A DNA stretch of 13,901 nucleotides from Cochliopodium minus (lineage: Eukaryota; Discosea; Himatismenida; Cochliopodiidae). The notes below the pieces were generated by a model. That model saw only the letters and a list, made by a program, of their open reading frames with translations. It was not told the origin of the DNA and searched no databases. How positions within the stretch are numbered: position 1 is the first letter of the stretch; every line of letters begins with the position of its first letter. This document shows, one piece after another, positions 1-9,901 of this stretch. The position numbers and the translations under genes were made by a program. The stretch is from the NCBI GenBank assembly GCA_024220525.1, contig JAMYWO010000321.1, forward strand, positions 15,272-29,172. The letters are read 5' to 3'.

Positions 1-3000
1 CAATAAAAAAATTAATTGTTGATTATTTGAGATTGTTGATGAAAGAAATTGAGAAAGAAATAGTCCATAATCAAGGAAATTCAATCACACCAAACACAAA
101 ATTTATTCTCACCGTAAAATTAATTTTTTTTCCAAAATTTTGTTTGAAAAAAAATACAACAAAATATTTGTTTTAAGAAAAATTAATTTTAATTTTAAAC
201 AAAAGTTACTTCAAATAATTAATAGGAGCATAAATTATGGTCAATTACATTATACCCGTGAAATGGAAACATTTCTTCATATAAATTGACTATTTGAACA
301 AAATTTTGAACAATTTATAATCAATTTGTTGTTAATTTGATTGATCAATTACAATTCAAACTCTTATAATTTTCTTTGTTTACCTCTCAATTAAAAATAA
401 AATAAAATTTTTTAACAATTTTTTGTGATTTTATTTTATTGAAGATCAATGGTATTCTTTTGATAAATTATTGAATGATTTATCCATAATTTCCCTTCTT
501 AATATTCATTATAATTAATTTTAAATTGAAATATTCGTAATTTATTTGATATTAATAAAGTGTAATCACATTGGGCAAATAATATGTTCTAATTATAAGA
601 ATTATTGGAATTTTATCTATTTTTTTTTATTTTTTTGCAAATTTTCTTTCAAATTTTCTTGGAGAACTGAATAATTTTCAATATAAAATGAGTTAAGAAT
701 TTTTATTTTAATCATCAAAATTCAAATTTAAATTGATTATGATGTTATAAAGTTAAAATTTACGTCTCATAAAATAAAGATACCTGCAATATGGGATATG
801 GCACAAAAAAGCATGATGAGAGAATGTTTTTTCAAAGCAGGAATCATAAAATCAAAAGAATTTGATCCTCAAAAATTTGAAATGGTGATAGAATCAGAAG
901 CAGCAATAAATTATGTGATACATTACCCAAGATGTGAAAATATGATCTGTGAAGATATACCTTTCATGGTATTTGATGCAGGAGGAGGAACAATTGACAT
1001 TTCTTGTTTTGTTTTAGAATCAAAAACAAAAATTTTGAGACAATTAGGACCTTCTATTGGAGGATGTGAAGGAGGATGTCTTGTTGATATTGAATTTATG
1101 AAGTGGTTCCATTCTTTGTTGGACGAAAAAGAATCTTTTGAAACTTTTTGTGAAAAATTGAAAACAAAAGTCATTTATCCTGAGTTTTACAACAAATGGT
1201 CAGTAGTAAAACATTCTTATTTTGAAGAAACAAATAATTATTTTATGGATTTTCCTAACAATTTTTTGGGTTACTTCAAATTCAAAGAAGAATTCGTCAA
1301 TACCATTTTTTTAACAAAAAATTCTAAACTTAAAATCTCAAAAGAAAAAATGATTTCTTTTTACGAAACATCATTGAAAAAAAGCAAAAAATACATCAAA
1401 AAAATGATTATAAGGAATCATTTGTTTGAAAATATCATTTGTGTTGGAGGATTTTCTTGTTCTGATCTTCTCTTTTACTCTCTTAAAAATAAAGTTGAGA
1501 GTATCAAGAATTATACGAATCGGAAAATAATATTGAAAAGACCTTTTGAATGTGAAAGTGCAGTTGTTTCAGGATCTTGTTACCCTTTTGATCAATTTGA
1601 AATCAAAAATGAAAAATATAAAATTCTGAGATGGATTGAAAGTTATCACTTTTCTACAAAGAAAGATTCTATTGAAAATGAAATATTTTCTGTCAAAAAA
1701 ATTGGAGGAGGAAATGTTGAATCTGATTTTAAAATTTCAATCCAAATTGATTTAAAAAATAATGAAAAAAATGAAAATAATAATCAAATTTATTTACACA
1801 AATATTCTGAAAAAAAGAATAAATTCAAATTTACTGATCAATTTATACCTCTTGATACAACAAATAATGGGAAAGATATGATTCTAGATTTATTTTTTGG
1901 AGGAACTGAAATTTATGGAAAAATTGGAAATAAATTCATCAATTTTACAAATAAAAATAATAGCTTGGATGATAAAGGTATTATTAAATAAATTTCAAAA
2001 TTTAATTCAATAAAATATTTTTTTTTTTTTATTAGCAATAAAAAGTTATGATATGTGCTATGGGATTGGAATTAAAATAAATAAAGAAAAATCAAAGAAA
2101 ATGTGTTTAGAATGTTGTGAAAAAGGAAATAAATTTGCAGAAGGAATGAAATATTTTTATGGATTTGAGACAGAAATTAACCAAGAAAAATCTTTTCAAA
2201 TCTTTTCTGAAATTATTGATGATGATAAAAAATTTGAAAAAAAAATTACTTCTTATTCTTTACATTTTATTGGTATTCATTACCACTTTGGTGTTGGAGT
2301 TAAACAAGATATTTTGAAAGCAATAGAACTTTATGAAAAAGCAATTCAATTGAATAATTCAAGTTCAATGAATAATCTTGCAAATATTTATAAATATGGA
2401 GAAAAAGGAATTATTGAAAAAGATATTTTGAAAGCAATTCAACTTTTTGAAAAAGCAATTCAATTAAATGATTCAACTGCAATGTATAATGTTGCATTAA
2501 TTTATCAAAATGGAGAAAAAGGAATTGTTGAAAAAAATATTTTGAAAGCAATAGAACTTTTTGAAAAAGCAATCCAATTAAATCATTCAAGTTCAATGAA
2601 TAATCTTGCAAATATTTATAAATATGGAGAAAAAGGAATTGTTGAAACAAATATTTTGAAAGCAATTCAACTTTACGAAAAAGCAATCCAATTAAATGAT
2701 TCAAATTCAATGTATAATCTTGCATTTATTTATGAAAATGGAGAAGAAGGAATTATTGAAAAAGATATTTTGAAAGCAATTCAACTTTATGAAAAAGCAA
2801 TCCAATTAAATGATTCAAATTCAATGAATAATCTTGCATTTATTTATAAATATGGAGAAAAAGGAATTGTTGAAAAAAATATTTTGAAAGCAATAGAACT
2901 TTATGAAAAAGCAATTCTATTAAATGATTCAGATTCAATGAATAATCTTGCATTTATTTATGAAATTGGAGAAAAAGGAGTTGTTGAAACAAATATTTTG

Positions 3001-3120
3001 AAAGCAATTCAACTTTACAAAATGTCTTCAGAATTAGGAAATGAATATGGGAAAAAGAGATTTGATGAATTAACAAAAAAACCCGAAAAAGATATCAATC
3101 AAGATTGTATTATTAATTGA
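1..3120 (+). CDS. Hsp70-like (HSPA12-type) ATPase fused to Sel1 repeats, 5' partial
   Basis: Exons are <1..113, 780..1977 and 2036..3120, with codons read from base 3; 797 residues are visible. Exon 1 gives the Hsp70 stretch ending FILT. The intron 114..779 (GTAAAA...AAG) joins it in phase 0 to IPAIWDMAQKSMMRE, rebuilding the conserved Hsp70 'LTVPAIW' segment. Exon 2 carries the phosphate-2 motif DAGGGTIDIS (about 962-991) and the adenosine motif ICVGGFSCSDLL (about 1437-1472), both diagnostic of the actin-like ATPase fold; spacing and sequence resemble the divergent HSPA12 group. A 58-nt intron (1978..2035, GTATTA...TTAG, phase 1) then leads in frame into Sel1-like repeats of 38 residues up to the TGA at 3118. 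Sel1 arrays are helical protein-binding scaffolds, so a regulatory chaperone or adaptor is plausible, but function is inferred. The N-terminal ATPase lobe with the phosphate-1 loop lies before the window. Third codon positions are almost all A or T. Confidence 0.82.
114..779 (+). other. Long (666-nt) intron in the Hsp70-Sel1 gene
   Basis: The donor ACC|GTAAAATTAA and acceptor AAATAAAG|ATACCT are supported by the exact restoration of the Hsp70 LT-IPAIW segment. The body is very AT-rich, has stops in all frames and contains no coding stretch, RNA fold or terminal inverted repeat that I can recognise. It is the longest intron in the window. Confidence 0.75.
2308..3066 (+). repeat. Tandem 114-bp Sel1-coding repeat, six full units plus a partial seventh
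   Basis: Units start at 2308, 2422, 2536, 2650, 2764, 2878 and 2992, each opening with (D/N)ILKAI(E/Q)L. Each encodes 38 residues, close to the usual Sel1 length of 36-44, with the conserved small residues and the YxxGEKG turn. The units are highly similar at the DNA level, which points to recent tandem duplication. The unit joints follow a period of three: the pattern D-Q, N-E, N-Q holds for units 2-4 and again for units 5-7. The unit bodies alternate instead (KYG in units 1, 3 and 5; QNG, ENG and EIG in units 2, 4 and 6). Confidence 0.9.
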
Positions 3121-3301
3121 AATTTGAGAAATTAAATTTTATAATTCCTTTTTAATCTAATCTTAATCCTTATGTTATAGCTAGAATTTTCCACCCTTCT
3201 TGATCATCAAACAGAAATTTTTCTTATATTTTTTTGTTTTCAAAATTTATTTCTTTCACAAAAAAAAAAAATAGGAAATAAGGTTTAAATTTTTTTTTTA
3301 T
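3121..3301. other. Convergent intergenic spacer
   Basis: This is the space between two converging 3' ends, the TGA at 3118-3120 on the plus strand and the TGA at 3304-3302 on the minus strand. It holds A and T homopolymer runs and presumably both 3' UTRs and polyadenylation sites. No coding segment is visible. Confidence 0.6.
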
Positions 3302-4051
3302 TCAAATGCCCAAATTCCTAGAATTTTCATTCAACTTCCACTGGAAAGAACTGATTTCTCCATTCTTGGAACCGACAAAAATCTCAGAGCAATCTTCATT
3401 GAAGCAGATGGTAGTGACAGAGGAGTGGTTGTTGAGTTTGTGTGTAGCTAGCAATGAGAGGTCAAAAGCCGACAAAATTACGAATTCCCCGTTTTTGTTT
3501 CCGGCTACGATGATATTGGGGTAATAACCTTTGATAACAAAAAAAAAAGTGATTAACGAATAAACTTTAAATTTTAAATAATTTTTTAAAAACTAATTTA
3601 AATTTTATTTTCAAAAAAATACCTTGTATATAGTTGGAGAAAGCAACACAAGTGATCTTGAAATCGTACTTGACTTTTGCCAACAAGTCTCCGTTGACAC
3701 TCCACAAAATGACTCTGCAGGTTTTCTTTCTTTTTTTGGTATCTTTAGTCAAGTTCTTCAGAGAGGGCTTGATTTTGTCATCTATTACTGTCAAGACGTC
3801 TCCTAAATAAATTTTAAAAATGAAAAAAATCAATAAAAAACAATAATAATAATAAAAAATAAATATGAGAATATAAATAAAATAAATAAAATAAATAAAA
3901 TAAATAAAATAAATAAAATCAATAAAATAAATAAAATAAATAAAATAAATAAAATAAATAAAATAAATAAAATTAATAAAATAAATAAAATAAATAAAAT
4001 AAAAAAGAAATGAGTATAATAGAAAATAGGTGATGAATTTTTACCACCAGC
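3302..4051 (-). CDS. WD40-repeat protein, C-terminal fragment, cut by assembly join
   Basis: Minus-strand exons are 4051..4045 (only 7 nt before the N), 3802..3623 and 3528..3302, with introns of 242 and 94 nt (donors GTAAAA and GTATTT, acceptors TTTAG and AAAG). Both junctions are phase 1 and restore AGGDVLTVID and SNYIQGYYPNII. The visible 137 residues contain WD40 strands: TCRVILWSVNGDLL, FKITCVAFS, then PNIIVAGNKNGEFVIL, a HSSVTTICF strand and VGSKNGEISSFQW shortly before the TGA at 3304-3302. The 'WSVNGDLLA...ITCVAFS...PNIIVAGNKNGEF' arrangement resembles the C-terminal propeller of BEACH-domain (Lvs/neurobeachin-type) proteins, but no BEACH domain is present here to confirm it. The 5' part is missing beyond position 4052. 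The codons use C and G at third positions more freely than the Hsp70-Sel1 gene. Confidence 0.75.
3871..4004. repeat. AT satellite with 9-bp period
   Basis: About 14 copies of a TAAATAAAA-like 9-mer, with single-base variants near 3919 (C) and 3974 (T), lie inside the 242-nt intron of the WD40 gene. Because 9 is a multiple of 3, the minus strand reads as an open FIL repeat, which is not a protein. Confidence 0.9.
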
Positions 4052-4052
4052 N
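4052..4052. other. Ambiguous base N marking an assembly join
   Basis: The single N sits directly beside a 7-nt exon remnant of the WD40 gene and beside an array with a different repeat period. Genes on both sides lack their 5' ends. It most likely stands for a gap of unknown length rather than one uncertain base. Confidence 0.8.
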
Positions 4053-4098
4053 AAATAAAAAATAAAAAATAAAAAATAAAAAATAAAAAATAAAAAAT

Positions 4099-4129
<31 letters not shown>

Positions 4130-4200
4130 TAAAAAAATAAAATAAAATAAAAATAAATAAATAAAAAATAATGAAAAAATAAAAATCAAAAAAATAAAAA
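4053..4200. repeat. A-rich satellite with 7-bp period, degrading rightwards
   Basis: AAATAAA-like 7-mers run from the N to about 4110 and then become irregular A/T sequence up to about 4205. The period differs from the 9-bp array on the other side of the N. Confidence 0.8.
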
Positions 4201-4266
4201 AATAAAAAATTTGTTTGTTAAAAAAATGTTATTAATATCATAGTAAAAATTTTTTATATATTCAAG

Positions 4267-5208
4267 CTGTTAGATGCCTGAAGACTTTTAAATTGTACAC
4301 TGACGAGAAATTTTTGAGAGAATTTGCGGAGAAGTATGGATGGGAGACTGTCAAGTTTTTTAATGGGGAGTACAAGGATATTTACCACTTGGTCGATTCT
4401 GTTTATGCTTTCAACATTCGTCAGTATAAGGTAACAATAATGAAAAAATTAAAAAATTAAAAAATTAATAATAAAATCAAAAAAAATTCTTTTAAAATTT
4501 AAAATTAAAAAAAAATTCTTTGAAAAATAAAAAAAAAATGAAATAAATAATGAAAAATAAAATAAAATTTTAGGGATTCGTTCTAAAGTTTGAAGATGGG
4601 CAGATGGTGAGATTTTTGAGCCCTCTTTTTGCAGGTCTCAACAACATCACCAGGCCTCCCACTGAGAAACTGAAAAAGTCAGACTATGGTTGCGAAGATT
4701 ATGATTTTGGACAGCTTTATAGAGTACTTTATCTTTGAATTTTTTTTATTAAATTAATTTTTACATTTTTTTAATTTTTGTTAATTTCTTTTTTATTAAT
4801 AAGATAATTTTTTTGGAGACAATCAGAAATTGTGACGACAAAAGCTACATCGACCTGCCACAGTACAATGACCTCAAAGAAAGCTTCGACCTCGTCAACA
4901 CCAGCTACAACAACTTCCTCAACGACCTCATCACAACCTGGGACAACCTTATGAAGGAAGTTAAAGACGAAAAGGGCGAGATGATGCTTTGGAAAGATGA
5001 AAGCCGCGAAAGAAAAAAGTTGTTTATGTCTTCCATTAACAAAATGAACCTTTCAAAGAATGCCAAGATGATCATCATTGAGATGAGAAATACCCGGCAT
5101 TGTTTGACTGGTGGAGTGAGAAATTTTTTAAAGGAGATTGATTTAAAGACTTTAGAGATCATGATTTTTCCTAGTCCAACAGTTTCAAATAAATTTCTCA
5201 AAAGATAA
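4267..5208 (+). CDS. Unknown protein with weak RNA-ligase-like motif, 5' partial
   Basis: Exons are 4267..4430, 4574..4723 and 4804..5208, with introns of 143 nt (GTAACA...TTTTAG) and 80 nt (GTACTT...AATAAG). The first two bases finish a codon begun in a missing upstream exon; the acceptor TTCAAG ends at 4266. The reading gives 238 residues to the TAA at 5206-5208. The first part, VRCLKTFKLYTDEKFLREF, leads to YKGFVLKFEDGQMVRFLSP, which resembles motifs IV and V of T4 Rnl1-type RNA ligases (EGxV...KxK). The motif IV glutamate is a lysine and motif V has Arg for Lys, so an active ligase is doubtful. The rest is helical and charged and I do not recognise it. Without the second splice the frame would stop at TGA 4736-4738; splicing is preferred because the next exon is a long, well-composed coding stretch. 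It converges on the RhoGEF gene with an 82-bp spacer. Confidence 0.6.
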
Positions 5209-5290
5209 ATAAAATATTGATTGATTTGAACAAAGAATTAAGATTTTTTCTTAAACGACTTTTTATTTTTAATTAAAATTTTCTGGAAAA

Positions 5291-8200
5291 TTATTTCTCT
5301 TGGAATATGTTGAATTTCAAAGTGAAATTTAGTTTACAAGTATTACAACGAAACTGGGTAGAACTTAAGTAGTAAAGAGAAGCCTTACAAGTAGGACAGT
5401 CAGGATTCTTCTTGTCAGAAGTGATGGTCTGAGAAGAGTTCTTGAAAGAAGTGTTGGTGTTGTTAACAGTTTTTACAGGGATTGGGTTGTTATTAATAGA
5501 ATTTGAACTATTGTTGTTATTGTTATTATTTGGATTTTTGACAGTAGGAGAAGCGGAGGATTTTCGGAGAAATGATTTTTTGCAGGGAACACATTTGTAG
5601 TGGGTGTCGCTTTCTACTGTGAGGGAGAGCTTGCATTTGGGACATGGCGGGTTTTTTTTCACTTTTTTCTCGGTGGTGATGTTGGTGGGGCTGCTGGTGT
5701 TGTAGCTGCTTCGTGAAAGGTTGTTGATGGGGGGTGGTCTGGGAGGGAGTTTGGAAGAGGGGATGGGAGCAGAGTTCTTGGAAAGTATTGTCGTGTCTTC
5801 TTGAAGAAATTAATTCACAAAATAATTGAATTATTATTATTTTATAATTAATAATATTTTAATATTAAAATAAAATAATTATTTTGAAAATAAAAATTAT
5901 TTCAATTTTGTTTTTACCCAGATTTTTTTCCGTGCTTTTGTCGTTTTTAAGGAAAGCATTGTTGATGAGCTTGTCCTTCGATTCTTTCTTGTCAAACTTC
6001 TTCTCACCCTTGTCCCGAGTTTCGCTGACAACAGAAAGTCTGTCCTTGGAGTCTTTCTTCTTGTCCAAACTCTGCAAACTGTCCCTCTTCTCGCTCCTCT
6101 CCTTTTTATCTAATTTGTCTTTTTTGCTAGCCTTCTCCTTCTCCTTACTTTTTTCCTTTTCTTTTTCCTTTTCCTTTTCTTTTTCTTTTCCTTTTTCTTT
6201 TTCCTTTTCTTTTTCTTTTTCTTTTTCCTTTTCTTTTTCCTTTTCCTTTTCTTTTCCCTTTTCTTTCTCTTTCTCTTTTCCTTTCTCCTTCTCCTCCTTC
6301 TCCTTCCTCTCCTTCTCCTTCTTCTCCTTCTTCTTCTCCTTCCTCTCCTTCCTCTCCTTCTCCTTCCTCTCCTTCCTCTCCAACTTCTCCTTCTCCCTCT
6401 CGCTCAACTCACTCCTTTCTCCCTTGTCATTCGCATCAACCTCCTTCTTGAACAAGTTGTTAGAAGAAGTACGCAAGACATTAGGACTAGTTCCACCCTT
6501 GTTGCCATTAGGAGAGTTTTTGCCACTTCCGCTCCCACTCTCCTTGCTATCTTTGCTCACTAACATCTCTTTGTTGGAAGACTTGGACAAAACATTGGGG
6601 TTGGAGTTGTGCTTGGATGTTCTGGGAGATGTCGGAGGAGTTCTCTGAAGAGGGCCGGTATGAGAAGAAGGGGGAGGAGAACGTAGGGTGAGTCTGGGAG
6701 ACATTGGCGGAGATTTCTCGGGAGGAGCTTTGTTGACACCAGTGTTGTTTTTGTTGAGTGTTCCTGACTCAGTCACAATCAAAGAGCTGCTAGAGCCTCC
6801 CACGATGGAGTTTATTTTGGGAGGGACAATTAAAGAACCGGACTTCTTTGAGTTCTCGTTCCCGATTAAAATGCCGTTGCCTCCGTTGCTTAAGATGTTG
6901 TTGGACGAGTTGGACATGGGAGAGTTCTTGTTCTCTTCGGTAGTTTTGATGTGCTGTTTCATCGCGTCCTTGATGGTGTTGCACCACGCGTCCCTCTCTT
7001 CCTGCGAGCTCGCAGACAATGCATACTCTTTCGTTTCGGAAGAGATTGCGAATGAAAATGGGTGTTTCTGTGTTGGTGGCATTTCTTTGATCAATAAACT
7101 CGCTAAAGGTAGATTTCCCTTAAATTAAAAAAGATTTAAAGTTGACTCCAATAATAAAAAAAAAAAAATTTCAGTTTTACTTTGAACTTCCAGCCATATA
7201 GGGTCTTGTTGGCATAGAGCAAACAGTCAGTGGTTAAGATCAACCATGTGGAGGAAGTTATTTTCTTGTCCATGCGAACCAAAACTCCCTCCTTCAGAAG
7301 TTTTCTTTGGGGATCCTTAAAAATCTCTCCCTAAGAAAAAAAAAACTGATTTAAAAAAAAAGATCATCAAAAAGAATTTAAAACGAAATAAAATTGTTTT
7401 AAAAATAAAAAAGATGATTTAAAACGAAAAAACATTAAAAGATTTCAAATTAACTATAATAAAAGACCACTGGAAAAATTCTTACTGGAAAACTGACAAT
7501 ATCCGAGAAAACTTTTTGAATGACACCCGCATCGTTGTGTCCTTTAACAGTCAAATCCAGATTGGTGGCTACATTCTCTATGAGTTCCTTTGCTTTTTCA
7601 ATGAGGGAGTAATCCTCCTCAGATTTGGAGGTGACTTTCATGAGCTGCGAGAGAAGGAGGCTGTATCTGGGAATTCTTTGGATGGGCAAGATTAAATAAC
7701 TGGGTAAATCCAAGTTTTTGACTTCTTTTTTCAATCTTATGCTCTAATATTGGTAAGATAAAAAAAAAAAAAATGAAAAAAATTAAAATTAATATTATTT
7801 CTTTTAAAAATTTCAAATTGGATTGATAAAAAAAATTTTCACAATCGTTTTAAATGATAATCTGCACACATGCGAAATAAACGTATTTTTAATAGATATT
7901 GGTTTATCTTGAAATTTTTTTTGAGATCATAAATTTAAATTTAAAACTCAACATAAGATGTAAATTGATGAATGAGATCTAAATTATGATTGAATGTTAA
8001 TATTATTTGTTAATGTTGATCATTTTACTAATAAATTTTCATTAATTTTCGAAAAGTAAACATTGTTCAAATAATAAGTGTTTTATTTTAATAAAAAAAA
8101 AGGAGATTATTGAAAAGAAATATAGTTTTTTGTTTTTTTTACCTCCATAAATTTTACATTCGACTTTTTTTCCAATAATTTGGTGTAGTAATGGTTGGAG

Positions 8201-9654
8201 TTTTCGTAGTTAGCAGCATAAAAAGAGTACATTTTCAAGTAAGGCCCCAGCTCAATGAAAATGTCACCTATCGTGCTCAATGTGCTCCACACTGAAAGTC
8301 TCTTCTCAATGGTGAACAGCAGCTCTTTGTTGATCGCGTAGATTTGATCGACATTGGAGAAAATTGTTTGGCAGCCTTCATCGCTTATCATAGGTTTTTT
8401 GACCATTGCTGATTTGTATTCCTATAAATTCATTTGAATGAATTCATTTGAATGTAGGATGAATGAAAATTAATTTTTTGAAAGATGATATTTTGGGTAG
8501 ATATAAATTAATTTTGAAAATAATTTTTCGTTATCAACATTTTTACATTTATCAATATATTTAGTCCTTGGAGATATTCTCTCTCAGATGAAAAGATTTC
8601 ATATATCACATCGTTTTTGGCGGTGGCATCTATGAAGAGAATAAATAAAGATCAAAAAAAAAATAATTTCCATTTACATTTCCACTGATTGATCCTCTTG
8701 TACCACAATTTGCATGTCATGGATAAGCAGGTGAGATCCTTGGCCTTGAGATATCTGAAGATGATGAAGATGATGGGCTTGGGGAAAAGGTTGGTGAAGT
8801 TATAGGTCTTGCCATGCTTGTAATTATCCCTGAACCATTTTCGGATGTTTTTGGGAGGATCATTGTGATAATCCTTGGGAGAATTTGATATCAGATTGTT
8901 GGTGCTGCCATTATTTCCATTAGTGCCATTCTCGCTATTAGGCAGTGGGCTCTTTATCTTTCTCCTGAATGAAAAAAATTTCGATTTGTTTTTATCATCA
9001 TTCTTATTATTTACATTTGTTTTATTATTTCCATTCTTGTTATTTACAGTATTATTATTATTTGTTGGTCCCATCTCCAAATTTAAGTCCCTCAATAGAC
9101 AATCTTCAGTGAATGTCAATTTTTCCCTCCTTATGAAATCTTGTGTGGCCTGATAATTGTTGATGGGTTTAACTTCCTTTGTCGCTATTTAAATATTAAA
9201 AATCAAAATTTTCTTAACAAATTCAGGCATATATCAATATCCAAATTGTATAGAGAATGAACATAATGATATTTTTTTTACGTGTATTAATTTTTGTTTC
9301 TCCCATTTCTTTCAATTTCTGTATATGAGAATCATATAATAACAATTTCATCGTCATTTGGCTTATTTGTCTTTGATATTTTTCCATTACTGACTGCACA
9401 AAAAAACAATATAGGAATTAATAAATTATTTGAAAATTATTGTTTATGTTCCCATTGGGTAATAATTTAGATAGAGATATATTTGATTTTTATTTTTAAT
9501 TTGATACACTGCATGGGTCGATCATCCCATTTTCCAATTCCTTTATTATCTTTTGTTTTTCATTTGAGATTTTCAATAATTCTTCTAGATCACTATTCAA
9601 TTTTTTCGACATGTTTTGATCTTGGATATCATTATTGGGGTAGATATTAGACAT
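5291..9654 (-). CDS. F-box / RhoGEF (DH-PH) / double zinc-ribbon protein
   Basis: Nine minus-strand exons: 9654..9508, 9393..9282, 9184..8678, 8629..8547, 8421..8143, 7743..7486, 7330..7181, 7118..5918 and 5799..5291. They total 3246 nt, or 1081 residues, and all phases agree. Residues 1-85 look coiled-coil. An Asn-rich linker follows, then an F-box at about 219-255 (LFPKPIIFIIFRYLKAKDL, LSMTCKLWYKRI). The DH domain spans about 260-460, with VIYEIFSSEREYL (CR1) and LPSYLILPIQRIPRYSLLL (CR3), the fold that exchanges GDP for GTP on Rho-family GTPases. The PH domain spans about 463-575 (LLKEGVLVRMDKK to ASSQEERDAWCNTIKDAM) and is split by an intron. After it come a Ser/Pro linker with SPR and TPP sites, a Lys/Glu tract at about 755-870, and two zinc ribbons, C965-C968-C982-C985 and C1047-C1050-C1064-C1067, ending at TAA 5293-5291. 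The F-box implies Skp1 binding and an SCF complex. Domain calls are strong; partner and substrate are unknown. Confidence 0.88.
6130..6400 (-). repeat. Coding hexamer-like repeat for the KEKE tract
   Basis: The plus strand shows CTTTTC and CTTTTT runs (densest at 6145-6300), which on the minus strand encode alternating Lys and Glu with scattered Gly, Ser and Arg. The tract sits inside exon 8 of the RhoGEF gene in one open frame. It is a low-complexity charged linker prone to length change. The opposite strand is open by symmetry only. Confidence 0.85.
7744..8142 (-). other. 399-nt intron between DH-coding exons 5 and 6
   Basis: Donor ATGGAG|GTAAAA and acceptor ATATTAG|AGCATA join phase 0 within the DH domain (KFME then SIRLKKEVKNLDLP). 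The intron body is AT-rich and I see no gene or structured RNA in it. It is much longer than the other introns of this gene (48-155 nt). Confidence 0.75.
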
Positions 9655-9901
9655 TTTTTTTATTTTAGGTTAAAAATAAAATCGAATTTGGCATCTTTTC
9701 ACACTGAATGTTTTTATTTCCTTTAAAAACAACATTCTTAATTTCATACAATATGTATGATAATGGATAATTAAACTAATTATGGAATTCTCATTAGTTA
9801 ATATCCCGTTATAATACATCTATTGTAATATATCTCATTTTTTTAAAGAAATTCAAATTATTGTTCATATTAAAATTTCCTCAACAAAAAAAAAAAAAAT
9901 A
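9655..9901. promoter_or_regulatory. Divergent promoter region between the RhoGEF and kelch/F-box genes
   Basis: These 247 bp separate two ATG codons that point away from each other (9654 on minus, 9902 on plus). The region holds two short inverted repeats: CATACA-ATA-TGTATG at 9745-9759, and AACTAAT/ATTAGTT (9774-9780 and 9793-9799) around a 12-bp centre containing GAATTC. A poly(A) run lies just before the plus-strand ATG. No individual promoter element can be called with confidence. Confidence 0.55.

Noticed and set aside
114-779. Mobile element inserted in the Hsp70 intron
   Set aside because: No terminal inverted repeats, target-site duplication or coding remnant could be seen.
3830-4189. 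Minus-strand open frame of repeated Phe-Ile-Leu, resembling a membrane protein
   Set aside because: It is a translated AT satellite and runs through the N; there is no non-repetitive coding content apart from the 7-nt exon remnant.
5884-6648. Long plus-strand open frame rich in Ser, Phe and Leu
   Set aside because: It is the complement of the KEKE and Ser/Pro coding region of the RhoGEF gene, which carries recognisable domains in a consistent splice chain.
8875-9153. Plus-strand hydrophobic open frame
   Set aside because: It is antisense to the Asn-rich and Lys-rich part of RhoGEF exon 3; Asn codons read as Leu/Phe/Val on the other strand.
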